Positions 42,763 to 51,674 of a stretch of DNA of 64,000 nucleotides are shown here, piece after piece. Under the pieces are notes generated by a model that was not told the origin of the DNA, ran no database searches, and was given only the letters and a program-made list of their open reading frames with translations. Location: positions 62,001-126,000 of the forward strand of contig NZ_JACHHH010000002.1 in the NCBI RefSeq assembly GCF_014202695.1. The letters are read 5' to 3'. The position numbers and the translations under genes were made by a program. This stretch comes from Oribacterium sinus. Lineage in GTDB: Bacteria; Bacillota; Clostridia; Lachnospirales; Lachnospiraceae. Positions within the stretch are counted from its first letter, which is position 1; every line of letters starts with the position of its first letter.

Positions 42763-43527
42763 GTGGCAAAAGAAGTGCTCATAGAAATTGAACATTTGTC
42801 CAAAAGCTTTCCGGGAGGAACAGAGGTTTTAAAGGATATTTCCTTGGAGATTCATAAAGGAGATATTGTAGCCATCATTGGTCCTTCCGGAACGGGAAAG
42901 TCCACCCTGCTTCGTTGTTTAAATTATCTTACGGTACCCAGCGAAGGAAAGATTCGCATCGGGGAATGTACAGTGGACGTAAAGTCCCACACAAAGGAAG
43001 AAGTTTATGCTTTACGGCGGAAATCTTCCATGGTTTTTCAGCAGTTCAACCTGTTTAAAAACAAAACTGCCTTGGAAAATGTTATGGAAGCCTTAACGAA
43101 GGTGCAAAAGATGCCCAAAGCGGAGGCGGAAGAAATTTCCAAGCATTTATTAGAGCAAGTAGGGATGGGGGATAGAATGGACTTCTATCCGTCCAAGCTG
43201 TCCGGAGGACAGCAGCAAAGAGTGGGCATTGCCAGAGCATTGGCGGTAAACCCCGAGGTGATTTTATTCGATGAACCCACCTCGGCTCTGGATCCGGAGT
43301 GGGTAAAGGAAGTCTTGGCTACCATACAAGAGGTAGCGAAAGAGGGGCGCACCATGCTTATCGTCACCCATGAAATTTCCTTTGCCAGACAGGTGGCAAA
43401 CCGAATTTTATTTATGGAAGAAGGAAAGATTCAGGTGGATGCCCCACCGGAGGAGTTTTTCTCCGATACCAAACAGGAAAGGTTACAACAGTTTCTCTCC
43501 TTTGTCAGGAGGGAAGAGGAGCTGTAG
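42763..43527 (+). CDS. Amino-acid ABC transporter ATPase
   Basis: A 254-residue GlnQ/HisP-type ATPase. Walker A GPSGTGKST, Q-loop FQQFNLF, signature LSGGQQQRVGIARAL, Walker B VILFDEPTSALDPE and switch His in IVTHE are intact. The start is GTG at 42763, with GGAGG 7 bases upstream. It powers the permease encoded first in the operon. Confidence 0.94.
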   Translation: MAKEVLIEIEHLSKSFPGGTEVLKDISLEIHKGDIVAIIGPSGTGKSTLLRCLNYLTVPSEGKIRIGECTVDVKSHTKEEVYALRRKSSMVFQQFNLFKNKTALENVMEALTKVQKMPKAEAEEISKHLLEQVGMGDRMDFYPSKLSGGQQQRVGIARALAVNPEVILFDEPTSALDPEWVKEVLATIQEVAKEGRTMLIVTHEISFARQVANRILFMEEGKIQVDAPPEEFFSDTKQERLQQFLSFVRREEEL

Positions 43528-43570
43528 CACAATATATTCTACTTGCGTCTATTTTGGAAAGGAGACAAAC

Positions 43571-44722
43571 ATGCAACTTGTACAGGATTTGCCGGAGATT
43601 TTTGAGAGTTTTGCGGAGCAGAGAAAGAAGTCCTTCCTGATGGTGAAGGAATGGAAGGATCAGGGGAAGCCCATTGTAGGATCCTATTGTACTTATTTTC
43701 CGAAGGAAATCGCTATGGCGGCAGGAGCAGCCAGCGTTTCTCTTTGCTCCACTTCCGATGAAACCATTGCAGAGGCGGAGAAGGATTTACCCAAGAATCT
43801 CTGCCCTTTGATTAAGTCAAGCTATGGTTTTGCAAAAACCGACAAGTGTCCCTTCTTCTATTTTTCCGACGTGGTTGTGGGAGAAAGCACCTGTGACGGA
43901 AAGAAGAAGATGTACGAACTGATGAGCGAGTTTAAGGACGTTTTCTTCCTGCGGCTGCCCCATGAGCAGACAGAATTGGCTGTTCAGCTGTATCGAAACG
44001 AAATCATTCGTTTAAAGGACTATCTGTCCGAGAAGTTCCAGGTGGATATTACCGATGAAATGGTTAGAGAAGCCACCAGAGTCAACAATAGAGCCAATCA
44101 GGCATTAAAGGATTTCTACGGACTCATGAAGCACGATCCTACACCGATTTCCGGATATGATGTTTTTAAGGTACTCTACGGCTCTACCTTTAAGTTTGAT
44201 AGAGCGGCATTGGCGGAGGAAATCATCGCCTTAAAGCAGAAGACAGAAGAGGAATATAAGGCAGGAAAACATTTTGAGAAGCGCCCCCGTATACTGATTA
44301 CAGGCTGCCCTATCGGAGGAGCTACCGAGAAGGTCATTCGTGCGGTAGAGGAAAATGGCGGTGTAGTAGTAGGATATGAAAACTGTACAGGAGAAAAGGC
44401 TATCGGTATTCAGGTGGATGAAAATGCTGAAGATATCTACGAGGCAATTTCCAGAAGATACCTGGCTATTGGCTGCTCTGTAATGACACCGAATAATAAC
44501 CGTTTCCAGACTTTGGGCGATATGATCAGTGAGTATCATGCGGATGGTGTTTTGGATATGACCTTGCAGGCCTGCCATACCTATGCTATTGAGACCAATA
44601 AGATTCGCCGCTTTGTAAATGAAGAAAAGGGCATTCCTTATCTTAATGTAGAGACTGACTACTCTCAGTCCGATGTGGGACAGTTAAATACCCGTGTGGC
44701 AGCATTTATCGAGATGCTGTAA
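43571..44722 (+). CDS. Double-cubane-cluster type anaerobic reductase (HgdB/YjiM-like)
   Basis: A 383-residue protein related to the 2-hydroxyacyl-CoA dehydratase D component, matching in length the single-subunit YjiM/DCCP group that carries an [8Fe-9S] double-cubane cluster. Candidate ligand cysteines are at 40 (GSYCTYFP), 59, 78 (LCPL), 93 (DKCPFFYF) and 108 (STCDGKKKMY); ITGCPIGG, AIGCSVMT and ACHTYAIE follow. It works with the ATP-dependent activator encoded next and drives low-potential reductions whose physiological substrate is unknown. The frame opens at 43370 inside the ATPase gene; the true start at 43571 has GGAGA 6 bases upstream. Confidence 0.85.
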   Translation: MQLVQDLPEIFESFAEQRKKSFLMVKEWKDQGKPIVGSYCTYFPKEIAMAAGAASVSLCSTSDETIAEAEKDLPKNLCPLIKSSYGFAKTDKCPFFYFSDVVVGESTCDGKKKMYELMSEFKDVFFLRLPHEQTELAVQLYRNEIIRLKDYLSEKFQVDITDEMVREATRVNNRANQALKDFYGLMKHDPTPISGYDVFKVLYGSTFKFDRAALAEEIIALKQKTEEEYKAGKHFEKRPRILITGCPIGGATEKVIRAVEENGGVVVGYENCTGEKAIGIQVDENAEDIYEAISRRYLAIGCSVMTPNNNRFQTLGDMISEYHADGVLDMTLQACHTYAIETNKIRRFVNEEKGIPYLNVETDYSQSDVGQLNTRVAAFIEML

Positions 44723-44754
44723 TTCCTTTTTAGTCTTTTTGTAGGGAAGGAAAG

Positions 44755-45543
44755 ATGGAGAGAAAATATTTAGGAATTGATATAGGCTCCACAGCGGGAA
44801 AGGCGGTGGTTTTAGACGGGAAAGGCGAGATTCTTCAAGCCTTTTCCGTGCCTACCGGCTGGAGTAGCTTTGAGGCCCTAAAGTCCATTGGGGAAAGATT
44901 GGAAGAACCCATGGATGAAGAACATTATGCCTGCATTGCCACGGGTTACGGTAGAAACGCGGTGGCCTTTGCGGGAAAAACCATGACGGAAATCACCTGC
45001 CATGCCAAAGGGGCCATGGCTCTTTTTGGGAATGAAGCCATGAATGTGATTGATGTGGGCGGTCAGGATACCAAGGTCATTACCTGTAAGGGGAGAACCG
45101 TGGAAGAATTTTTTATGAACGACAAATGCTCCGCAGGAACAGGGAAGTTTTTGGAGGTTATGGCAAACCGTTTAAACATTTCCATGGAGGACTTGAATTC
45201 TCTTGCCAAGGAGCATACCGAAGAAGTAAAAATCAGCTCTATGTGTACGGTTTTTGCGGAATCAGAGGTAATTTCCTTGGTGGGACAGGGGATTGAACGA
45301 GCCAATATTGCTTACGGCATCCTGCAATCCGTTGCAGGAAAGGTGGTGCAAATGTTGGGAAGGCTCAGAGATCAAAGCCCGGAGGTCTATCTTACCGGAG
45401 GGCTCTGTGAAGCGGCCTATTTTCAGGAGATTTTATCGGAGAAAATCGGAAAGCCTATTCACTCCCATAAAAATGCCCGCTATGCCGGAGCATTAGGTGC
45501 TGCGGTACTGGCAAAGGAGCAGGTAGAAAAGGGTAGAATGTAG
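44755..45543 (+). CDS. ATP-dependent activator of double-cubane reductase (HgdC/YjiL-like)
   Basis: A 262-residue ASKHA-fold ATPase of the BadF/HgdC family. Nucleotide motifs LGIDIGSTAGKAVVLD, NVIDVGGQDTKVI and YLTGGLCEAAYF are clear; the [4Fe-4S] cluster bridging the dimer is held by the Cys in NDKCSAGTGKF and in SSMCTVFAESEV. It passes one electron at low potential to the preceding reductase at the cost of ATP. It lies 32 bases downstream of its partner. Confidence 0.92.
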   Translation: MERKYLGIDIGSTAGKAVVLDGKGEILQAFSVPTGWSSFEALKSIGERLEEPMDEEHYACIATGYGRNAVAFAGKTMTEITCHAKGAMALFGNEAMNVIDVGGQDTKVITCKGRTVEEFFMNDKCSAGTGKFLEVMANRLNISMEDLNSLAKEHTEEVKISSMCTVFAESEVISLVGQGIERANIAYGILQSVAGKVVQMLGRLRDQSPEVYLTGGLCEAAYFQEILSEKIGKPIHSHKNARYAGALGAAVLAKEQVEKGRM

Positions 45544-45558
45544 GGGGCTTTGGAGCTA

Positions 45559-45849
45559 TTAAGCTTCCAAAGCCTTCAATGCCTCATCCATATCCAAGAA
45601 CTTTCTTCCGTCCGGAAGAATCATGCAAGGAATGCCCAGTCTGCCATTTTCAGGATAATCAGACTGAAGGGCCTGCTTCCGAATCTCCGCATAGCAGTCC
45701 TCCTGCTCCCGTAACATCAGATAATATTTCAGAGAGTGAAAATCCTCAAAAATATTTACAAAATCCACATCTACATTTCTTTTCTTCATTTCTTCCAGAA
45801 TTTCTACGCATCCCGGACACATGTGACTACCAACGATTTGAACCTTCAT
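45559..45849 (-). CDS. Thioredoxin/glutaredoxin-like protein (CPGC active site)
   Basis: A 96-residue single-domain redox protein, MKVQIVGSHMCPGC, with the CxxC at residues 11-14, a Phe/Asn-rich middle and a cis-Pro region GIPCMILPDG. Small anaerobe-type thioredoxin-fold proteins of this kind reduce disulfides. It is convergent with the activator gene, with only 15 bases between the stops, so it is not in the same transcript, but conserved proximity could be tested. AAAGGAGGAAAT precedes the ATG. Confidence 0.82.
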   Translation of the reverse strand: MKVQIVGSHMCPGCVEILEEMKKRNVDVDFVNIFEDFHSLKYYLMLREQEDCYAEIRKQALQSDYPENGRLGIPCMILPDGRKFLDMDEALKALEA

Positions 45850-45926
45850 ATTTCCTCCTTTTTAGTGAATTTCTTTTCCTTTATCACTATACGAAAATAT
45901 AGTACGGAGTCAAGCGGAAATCCCAT

Positions 45927-45956
45927 TTGACAGGGGGAGGCTTTTTGCTATATAGT
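45927..45956 (+). promoter_or_regulatory. Promoter of prfA
   Basis: TTGACA (45927-45932), 18-base spacer and TATAGT (45951-45956), about 140 bases before prfA. Confidence 0.65.
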
Positions 45957-46024
45957 TCCCTTTGCAAGTGCATAGTGTAGAGATGAGGCGTTCTCTTTGC
46001 GAATGCATAGTGTAGGGCCAAGGC
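45955..46024 (+). repeat. Two 35-bp tandem repeats in the prfA leader
   Basis: Two 35-base copies (45955-45989 and 45990-46024) share the core TGCATAGTGTAG and the frame CTTTGC; they differ at a few positions. The first begins at the edge of the -10 box, so the transcription start falls inside it. Confidence 0.7.
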
Positions 46025-46096
46025 AGCCCCTTTAGGCGTGCAGGTCTTACAGCTTGAATCCCCTCTTGGGAAAAATTCCATTACAAGGAGTAAAGG

Positions 46097-47173
46097 ATGT
46101 TTGAAAATTTAGAAGAAGTAAAAAAGCATTACGAAGAAATTATGCATAACCTGACGATTCCGGAGGTGGTTTCCGACATTAGTCAGTATAAAAAGTTGAT
46201 TTTGGAGCAGACCAGCCTGGAGCCGATTTATAAGGCTTATTTGGCTTTCCGAAAGGCGGAGCAAAGTGAAGAGGAGGCTCTTTCCCTTTTGGACAATGAA
46301 AAGGATAAGGAAATTCTGGAGATGGCCAAGGAAGAATTGCAGCAGGCCAAGGAAGACCAAGAGAGACTTACCAAGGAGATTCAGCTTCTCCTCTTACCTA
46401 AGGATGAAAATGATGATAAGAACATCGTAATGGAAATCCGTGGCGGTGCAGGGGGAGAGGAAGCGGCTTTATTTGCCGGATCTCTTTATAGAATGTACAC
46501 TAGCTATGCGGAAAAAAGAGGCTGGAAGACAGAGCTTGTTTCCTTTAATGAAACCGGCCTTGGGGGGTTAAAGGAAGTAGTCTTTATTGTAGACGGTCAC
46601 GGTGCTTACTCCCGTTTAAAATATGAGTCCGGGGTACACAGAGTACAGCGTGTTCCGGAGACGGAAAGTGGCGGAAGAATTCATACCTCCACTGCAACTG
46701 TGGCGGTTATGCCGGAGGTAGAGGATGTGCAGGTAGAAATCAATCCTGCGGATGTGCGTATGGAGGTTTTCCGTTCCTCCGGAGCAGGTGGACAGCATAT
46801 CAACAAGACTTCTTCTGCGGTTCGACTGATTCATGAGCCTACAGGTCTTGTGGCAGAGTGTCAGGAAGAGCGTTCTCAGGTGCAAAACCGAGAGAAGGCT
46901 ATGAGACTTTTGAGAGCAAGACTTTATGAAATCGAGTTGGAAAAGCAGCAGTCGGAAAATGCGGCGGAAAAGCGTTCTCAGCTGGGAACGGGAGACCGTT
47001 CCGAGAAGATTCGTACTTATAACTTCCCTCAGGGAAGAGTAACAGATCATAGAATTAAGCTTACTCTTTACAATATTGATGCAGTGCTTTCCGGGGATCT
47101 GGACCTTTTAATCGATCCTTTGATTACCGAGGATCAGGCAGAGAAACTGGCTCGTTTGGAAGAGAAGAATTAA
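46097..47173 (+). CDS. prfA: Peptide chain release factor 1
   Basis: A 358-residue class I release factor that reads UAA and UAG. The catalytic GGQ lies in RSSGAGGQHINKTSS, and the codon-recognition motif is P-E-T in HRVQRVPETESGGR, the PxT form of RF1 rather than the SPF of RF2. Length is normal. AAGGAG lies 6 bases before the ATG. No prmC methyltransferase gene follows, unlike many Clostridia; instead a terminator is placed right after the stop. Confidence 0.97.
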   Translation: MFENLEEVKKHYEEIMHNLTIPEVVSDISQYKKLILEQTSLEPIYKAYLAFRKAEQSEEEALSLLDNEKDKEILEMAKEELQQAKEDQERLTKEIQLLLLPKDENDDKNIVMEIRGGAGGEEAALFAGSLYRMYTSYAEKRGWKTELVSFNETGLGGLKEVVFIVDGHGAYSRLKYESGVHRVQRVPETESGGRIHTSTATVAVMPEVEDVQVEINPADVRMEVFRSSGAGGQHINKTSSAVRLIHEPTGLVAECQEERSQVQNREKAMRLLRARLYEIELEKQQSENAAEKRSQLGTGDRSEKIRTYNFPQGRVTDHRIKLTLYNIDAVLSGDLDLLIDPLITEDQAEKLARLEEKN

Positions 47174-47181
47174 GGAAAATG

Positions 47182-47217
47182 CCTCCTTTTCTTAATGGGG
47201 AAAAGGGGGGATTTTTG
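47182..47217 (+). terminator. Terminator of prfA
   Basis: CCTCCTTTTC and GAAAAGGGGG (one G-T pair) form a 10-bp stem around a short loop, followed by ATTTTT. Confidence 0.85.
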
Positions 47218-47366
47218 TATAATAAAATAGTTTCCATATAGAGTGTTAAGGAAATTTTCAAGTCTTTCCCACGGTGTTATAAGAAAAAAGAAAAGGATTA
47301 AGATGCAAAACAAAAGGGACATAGGACTTGGAATAGTGAATTTAAAAAGTTTAGAAGGGGTAAGGA

Positions 47367-49106
47367 ATGGAAGAACAAAGAGAAAGACAGAGCAGAAAAA
47401 GGGGGAAGAGTGAGGGAAAGAGCCTGCTTCCTTTTTTTCTGATCTTTTTTTGCTTCATTTTGCTTTTTGCCGGGGCAGGGCTTTTTTACTATGTGAAGAA
47501 ATATATGCCTACCAAAGCTAGAGCGGATTTAAATAGCTATTTTTCCGTATCCGGAGACAATGTGGAGCTGTATTTAAACCATGAAAAGCAGGTGGAAGAT
47601 TCTGTACTGACTCTGGGAAGAATGCAGGACGGAGAGGTGTATCTTCCCTATGGCTTTGTGGTGAAGCAATTAAATATTCGTTTTTACTATGACGATGATG
47701 AGAAAACCCTTCGCTATGCTTTGCCGGATTCTGTGGAAATCTATCAGCCGGGAGAAAAGGGAAAGGATGGAAAGCTTCCCTATTTTGTGGATGGGAAAAA
47801 CATTTTCCTCAGCCTCTCTCTGATTCAGTCCCATACCGCTTTGGAAGTGGAGAACTTTACGGATACGGAGCATAAGAGAGTCTTCCTCTACAATGCTTTT
47901 GGTAAGGAAAAGCAGGCTACTTTAACGGCTAAAGAGGCGGTTCGTGTACAGGGGGGAGTGAAAAGCCCTATCCTTACCGACTTGGAAAAGGGAGATAAGG
48001 TTCTTGTTTTGGAGAAAATGGAGAAGTGGTCCAAGGTGGAAACCAAGGACGGCTTTATCGGTTATCTTCGAAACAGTCGTTTAGGGGATGAGGTGGAGAT
48101 TGAAAAGAGCTCCGACTTCCAAGCTCCGGTTTATTCTCATAAAAGTATGGGGGAAGGAGTCCATCCGACTTTGGCCTTCCACCAGATTACTACCCGGGAA
48201 GCCAATAATACTTTGGATACTTTGCTTCCCAATGCAGCTGAGGCAAATATTGTGGCGCCTACCTGGTATGTGCTTTCCGACAATGCCGGGAACTTTATTT
48301 CTTATAGTGATGCCAACTATGTAGCCAAGGCTCATGCAGCAGGAAAGAAGGTATTTGCCACCCTGAATAACTTTGATGCGGGAAAGGTGGATGCCAAGGC
48401 GCTTTTTTCTGCGGCAAAGCATCGAAGTGCTTTAATTGAAAATCTGGTCAAGGATTTAAAGGAAAAGCAGGTTGACGGTATCAATGTGGACATTGAGCTT
48501 TTACCGGAAAGCGCAGCCAGAGATTATCTGGAATTCATGCGGGAGCTGTCCATTGCCTGCCGTACCGAGGAGCTCTTTTTGAGCGTGGATTGCTATGTTC
48601 CCTATTCTTATAATGCTTACTACAATATCAAGGAGCTGGGAGAAATTTGCGACTATGTGGTTATTATGTGCTATGACGAGCATTATGCAGGATCCGAGGA
48701 AGCAGGCTCCGTGTCCTCTTTAAGCTATGTGGAGAGGGGAATTGACGAAAGTGCTGCGAAGATGGATAAGAACAGGGTGATTATCGCCCTTCCTTTCTAT
48801 ACCAGAGTGTGGATTACCGATGCAAACGGAAAGCTCCGTTCCGAGGCTCTTTCCATCACAAAGGCCAAGGAATGGATTACAGAGAAAAATGTTCCTTTAG
48901 AGTGGAAAGAGGATATTGGTCAATACTACGGTGTGATTCAGGATGGAAATGAGAAAAAGGAAATCTGGATGGAGGATGAAAAGTCCATGGAAGCAAAGAT
49001 GAGCCTGCTTCGGGAAAAGGGCATTCAAGGTGTTGCGGCTTGGAAGCTGGGACAGGAGCCTCAGGGCTTTTGGTCTATTCTGAATTTAGAAGAAAAGACT
49101 TCATAA
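47367..49106 (+). CDS. Membrane-anchored SH3-GH18 glycosidase-like protein (YaaH/cortex-lysin type)
   Basis: A 579-residue protein with a basic N-terminus and one membrane segment (about residues 20-43), so the rest faces outside. A beta-rich module (about 55-170) is followed by an SH3b-like domain (about 190-240: DKVLVLEKMEKWSKVET). A GH18 barrel starts near 265 with LAFHQI. The catalytic motif DGINVDIE spans residues 370-377 and keeps the Glu proton donor (377). Such proteins act on peptidoglycan, as in spore germination or cell-wall turnover. AAGGGG precedes the ATG. Confidence 0.88.
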   Translation: MEEQRERQSRKRGKSEGKSLLPFFLIFFCFILLFAGAGLFYYVKKYMPTKARADLNSYFSVSGDNVELYLNHEKQVEDSVLTLGRMQDGEVYLPYGFVVKQLNIRFYYDDDEKTLRYALPDSVEIYQPGEKGKDGKLPYFVDGKNIFLSLSLIQSHTALEVENFTDTEHKRVFLYNAFGKEKQATLTAKEAVRVQGGVKSPILTDLEKGDKVLVLEKMEKWSKVETKDGFIGYLRNSRLGDEVEIEKSSDFQAPVYSHKSMGEGVHPTLAFHQITTREANNTLDTLLPNAAEANIVAPTWYVLSDNAGNFISYSDANYVAKAHAAGKKVFATLNNFDAGKVDAKALFSAAKHRSALIENLVKDLKEKQVDGINVDIELLPESAARDYLEFMRELSIACRTEELFLSVDCYVPYSYNAYYNIKELGEICDYVVIMCYDEHYAGSEEAGSVSSLSYVERGIDESAAKMDKNRVIIALPFYTRVWITDANGKLRSEALSITKAKEWITEKNVPLEWKEDIGQYYGVIQDGNEKKEIWMEDEKSMEAKMSLLREKGIQGVAAWKLGQEPQGFWSILNLEEKTS

Positions 49107-49107
49107 A

Positions 49108-49217
49108 ACAGCATGATTAAGCGGCATCAGACCGGCATTAAACCAGTATTAAACCGGCATTTTAACGAAGCATGATTAACCGGCATCAAAACAGCATTTT
49201 AACAAAGCGTGATTATA
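49108..49217 (+). repeat. Degenerate direct repeats between GH18 and sua5 genes
   Basis: Repeated words ACCGGCATTAAACC, GCATTTTAAC(G/A)AAGC and TGATTA recur through the spacer; the 22-base block beginning GCATTTTAAC occurs twice about 38 bases apart. Unit length is near 12 bases but imperfect. Confidence 0.55.
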
Positions 49218-49260
49218 TCGTAAAAGCATTATAGAAACATCTTAAATTAGAGGCGTCAGG

Positions 49261-50409
49261 ATGAAGACAAAAATCTTTGGAAAAGAAGGGATTTCAGAGG
49301 CCGCTGAGATTCTAAAGGGGGGAGGCTTAGTGGCTTTCCCTACGGAAACTGTATACGGCTTAGGAGGGAACGGTTTGGATAAGGAGGCGGCAAAAAAGAT
49401 TTACGCCGCTAAGGGTAGACCCTCCGACAATCCTTTGATTTTGCACGTTTCCTCTATAGAAGAGGTCTATCCTTTGGTGAAGGCTTTACCGGAAAAGGCA
49501 AAGAAGCTGATGGAAGCCTTTTGGCCGGGACCCTTGACGCTGGTACTGCCAAAGTCCGACTTGGTGCCCAAAGAAAGTACGGGAGGACTGGAAACGGTGG
49601 CTCTCCGTTCTCCGGAAAATGCCTTAACCCTCGACCTGATTCGCGCCTGCGGCTTTCCCATTGCAGGACCTTCCGCCAATCTTTCCGGGCGACCCAGTCC
49701 CACAGAGGCTTCCCATGTATTTGAAGATTTGGGAGGGAGAATTGAGGGGATTTTAGAGGATGGAGCAGTAGGCATCGGGGTGGAATCCACCATTGTGGAC
49801 TTAAGTGAAAACTGTCCCACCCTGCTTCGTCCGGGAGCTATTACGATAGAGGATTTGGAAGAGGTTTTAGGGGAAAAGGTGGCCATTGACCCGACTTTAT
49901 TGGGAAAGAGCATGGCAGAGGGCTTTACCCCAAAGGCTCCCGGCATGAAGTACCGGCATTATGCGCCTAAGGCGGAGATGATACTCTTTAAGAAAAAGGA
50001 AGAAGATGAGACAAGGTCAGGGCAAGAGGACATCACAAAATTTATCCTTTCTTATGGGGGAAAGGAACTTTCTGATTGCCCGGAGCAAGAGGCGAAAAAG
50101 TCTGTAGCAAAAGCCATCCTTTCCTATGGGGAGAAGGAACTCTCAGTATCTTCGGAGAAAAGGATTTGGATTCTTTGCGGAGAGGATACTGCGTCCTTAT
50201 ATGAGGGGGATGGTCGTTTTACAGTGCAAATTTTAGGTAGGCGAGAGGAGCCCCTATCCATGACCCATAATTTGTTTCGACTGCTTCGGCAGGCGGATGA
50301 AGAGGGAGCGGAATTGATTTTGGGAGAGTGCTATTCCGAAGAAGGAGTAGGATTTGCCTTAATGAATCGCTTAAAGAAGGCAGCGGGACAAAGGATTTTC
50401 TATGTCTAA
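49261..50409 (+). CDS. sua5: L-threonylcarbamoyladenylate synthase (Sua5 type)
   Basis: A 382-residue two-domain enzyme for tRNA t6A synthesis, making threonylcarbamoyl-AMP from Thr, bicarbonate and ATP. The YrdC domain (about 10-205) has GGLVAFPTETVYGLG, KGRPSDNPL and GPSANLSGRPSPTEAS; the linker APGMKYRHYAPKAE leads into the Sua5 C-terminal domain. That domain contains an unusual tandem duplication: FILSYGGKELSDCPEQEAKK followed by AILSYGEKELSVSSEK (about 260-300). The reading frame is intact. Confidence 0.93.
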   Translation: MKTKIFGKEGISEAAEILKGGGLVAFPTETVYGLGGNGLDKEAAKKIYAAKGRPSDNPLILHVSSIEEVYPLVKALPEKAKKLMEAFWPGPLTLVLPKSDLVPKESTGGLETVALRSPENALTLDLIRACGFPIAGPSANLSGRPSPTEASHVFEDLGGRIEGILEDGAVGIGVESTIVDLSENCPTLLRPGAITIEDLEEVLGEKVAIDPTLLGKSMAEGFTPKAPGMKYRHYAPKAEMILFKKKEEDETRSGQEDITKFILSYGGKELSDCPEQEAKKSVAKAILSYGEKELSVSSEKRIWILCGEDTASLYEGDGRFTVQILGRREEPLSMTHNLFRLLRQADEEGAELILGECYSEEGVGFALMNRLKKAAGQRIFYV

Positions 50410-50447
50410 ATGTGAAATAAAGGGATTTCATAGAAATAATAAGTTTC

Positions 50448-50586
50448 CATGCAGTATAGGTCTAAAATAGGGGCACGCTCCCGCTAACCTCGCCCTGCAT
50501 CGGTACTAAGCGAAAAACTACAGTATCTTTGTTTTTCGCAAGTACCGGCGGGCTCAGATTGCCCCTATTCAGACCTATACTGCATG
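50448..50586. repeat. Long palindromic element, copy 2 (AGGTCT family)
   Basis: A 139-bp element with 16-bp perfect terminal inverted repeats CATGCAGTATAGGTCT / AGACCTATACTGCATG, an inner GGGGCA/TGCCCC step and a central hairpin GGTACTAAGCGAAAAAC / GTTTTTCGCAAGTACC. It is highly similar to the element at 32208. The remaining ~275 bases to the next gene (50587-50861) contain short inverted repeats such as ATTCTCC/GGAGAAT (near 50797 and 50815) but no gene. Confidence 0.88.
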
Positions 50587-50861
50587 AAAACTATATATAC
50601 TTTTTGGTTTACAGTCCTTTCATTTCTTGAATTTCATAGACATAGAAAATCCATGAAAATGTATTTTGGAATAATATGAAAAATAATTTAAACCTTTAGT
50701 GGGATTGCAAAAAACTTTTATGCTCTAAAGTGTAGAAATCCCATACTCTTGGGTGTATCCTAAAGCTAGAAAGATAGCCTTTTCGGTATAGAAATATTCT
50801 CCGGCAATAAGGCTTGGAGAATTATAGAGCGTGGGACGGCGACCTACAGAGAGGGGTGGCT

Positions 50862-51674
50862 ATGAAAGTACTGAAGGAGGACAGAAATATTCACTTGAAG
50901 GAACAGATGTTGTTCTCGGAAATATTGGAAGGTTTGAAAGAAATCGAAAAAATTGAAAAGGGTGACAAGAAGGAAGGGGCAGCAGAGCGATTTTGCAGCC
51001 TCTTTTCTGCACTAGAGGAGGAACTTCATTTCGCAGAGGAAGAAGTTCTGGAGGAGAGGAATCCTGCTTTTGATGAAAGCATTTTGCCGAGGGAAGGGGA
51101 GCTTCTGGCGGAGGGAGAAAGCCTTTGTTTGCTGGGAATTGCAGAGGAAGATAGGGAGGATTATATGGAGGTGGAATATGATACTTCCTTCTTTAAGGCG
51201 GCCTTTTCCGATCAAAGATTTTTAAAGAATCTTTGGAACAGCTTCCATTATAGGAATAGAGCCTATTACAGTATATTTTCTTTTAATGGACTATTCTTAG
51301 GCTATTGTGGAATCCGAAATCTACAGGCAAACCCTTGGGAATTGTGCATTTCCTTGAAAAAACAATATCAAGGACGGGGAATCGGTACAGAAAGCTTAAG
51401 ACTTTTGATGAAGGCCTTAAAGCGCCGTACCGGAGAGTCTGTCTATAGAGGACGGGTGGATGCGGACAATGAAGCTTCTATCGGTATGATGCGGAAGTTA
51501 GGGGCAAAGGCCAATGGAATCAGTGAAAGCTTTCTCCACGGAGAGCGATTAATGCATTACCAAAGGCAAAGTAAGTATTTGATCGATGAACGTTTGCAGG
51601 AGCTTGCAGAGGAATTCGCTGTACCGGCGGAGGAGCTTTTAGGGCATCTTTTGGAGTTTAGGATTGAAGCATGA
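50862..51674 (+). CDS. GNAT-family N-acetyltransferase
   Basis: A protein of about 270 residues. The N-terminal 130 residues are charged and helical with no recognised domain; the C-terminal half is a GNAT domain with the acetyl-CoA motif LKKQYQGRGIGTESLRLL and the following RVDADNEASIGMMRKLGAK. The substrate is unknown. The frame opens at a TTG (50814), but ATG 50862 has GAGGGGTGG directly upstream. Its stop overlaps the start of the next gene, so the two are coupled. Confidence 0.85.
   Translation: MKVLKEDRNIHLKEQMLFSEILEGLKEIEKIEKGDKKEGAAERFCSLFSALEEELHFAEEEVLEERNPAFDESILPREGELLAEGESLCLLGIAEEDREDYMEVEYDTSFFKAAFSDQRFLKNLWNSFHYRNRAYYSIFSFNGLFLGYCGIRNLQANPWELCISLKKQYQGRGIGTESLRLLMKALKRRTGESVYRGRVDADNEASIGMMRKLGAKANGISESFLHGERLMHYQRQSKYLIDERLQELAEEFAVPAEELLGHLLEFRIEA

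Noticed and set aside
42604-42795. Minus-strand hydrophobic ORF (repeated ILYIILY)
   Set aside because: It arises from the 12-bp tandem repeats between the amino-acid ABC genes and overlaps real coding sequence at both ends.
50587-50861. Possible riboswitch or T-box before the GNAT gene
   Set aside because: There are short inverted repeats and an AGGGGTGG that serves as ribosome-binding site, but no T-box AGGGTGGNACCGCG or other known core.
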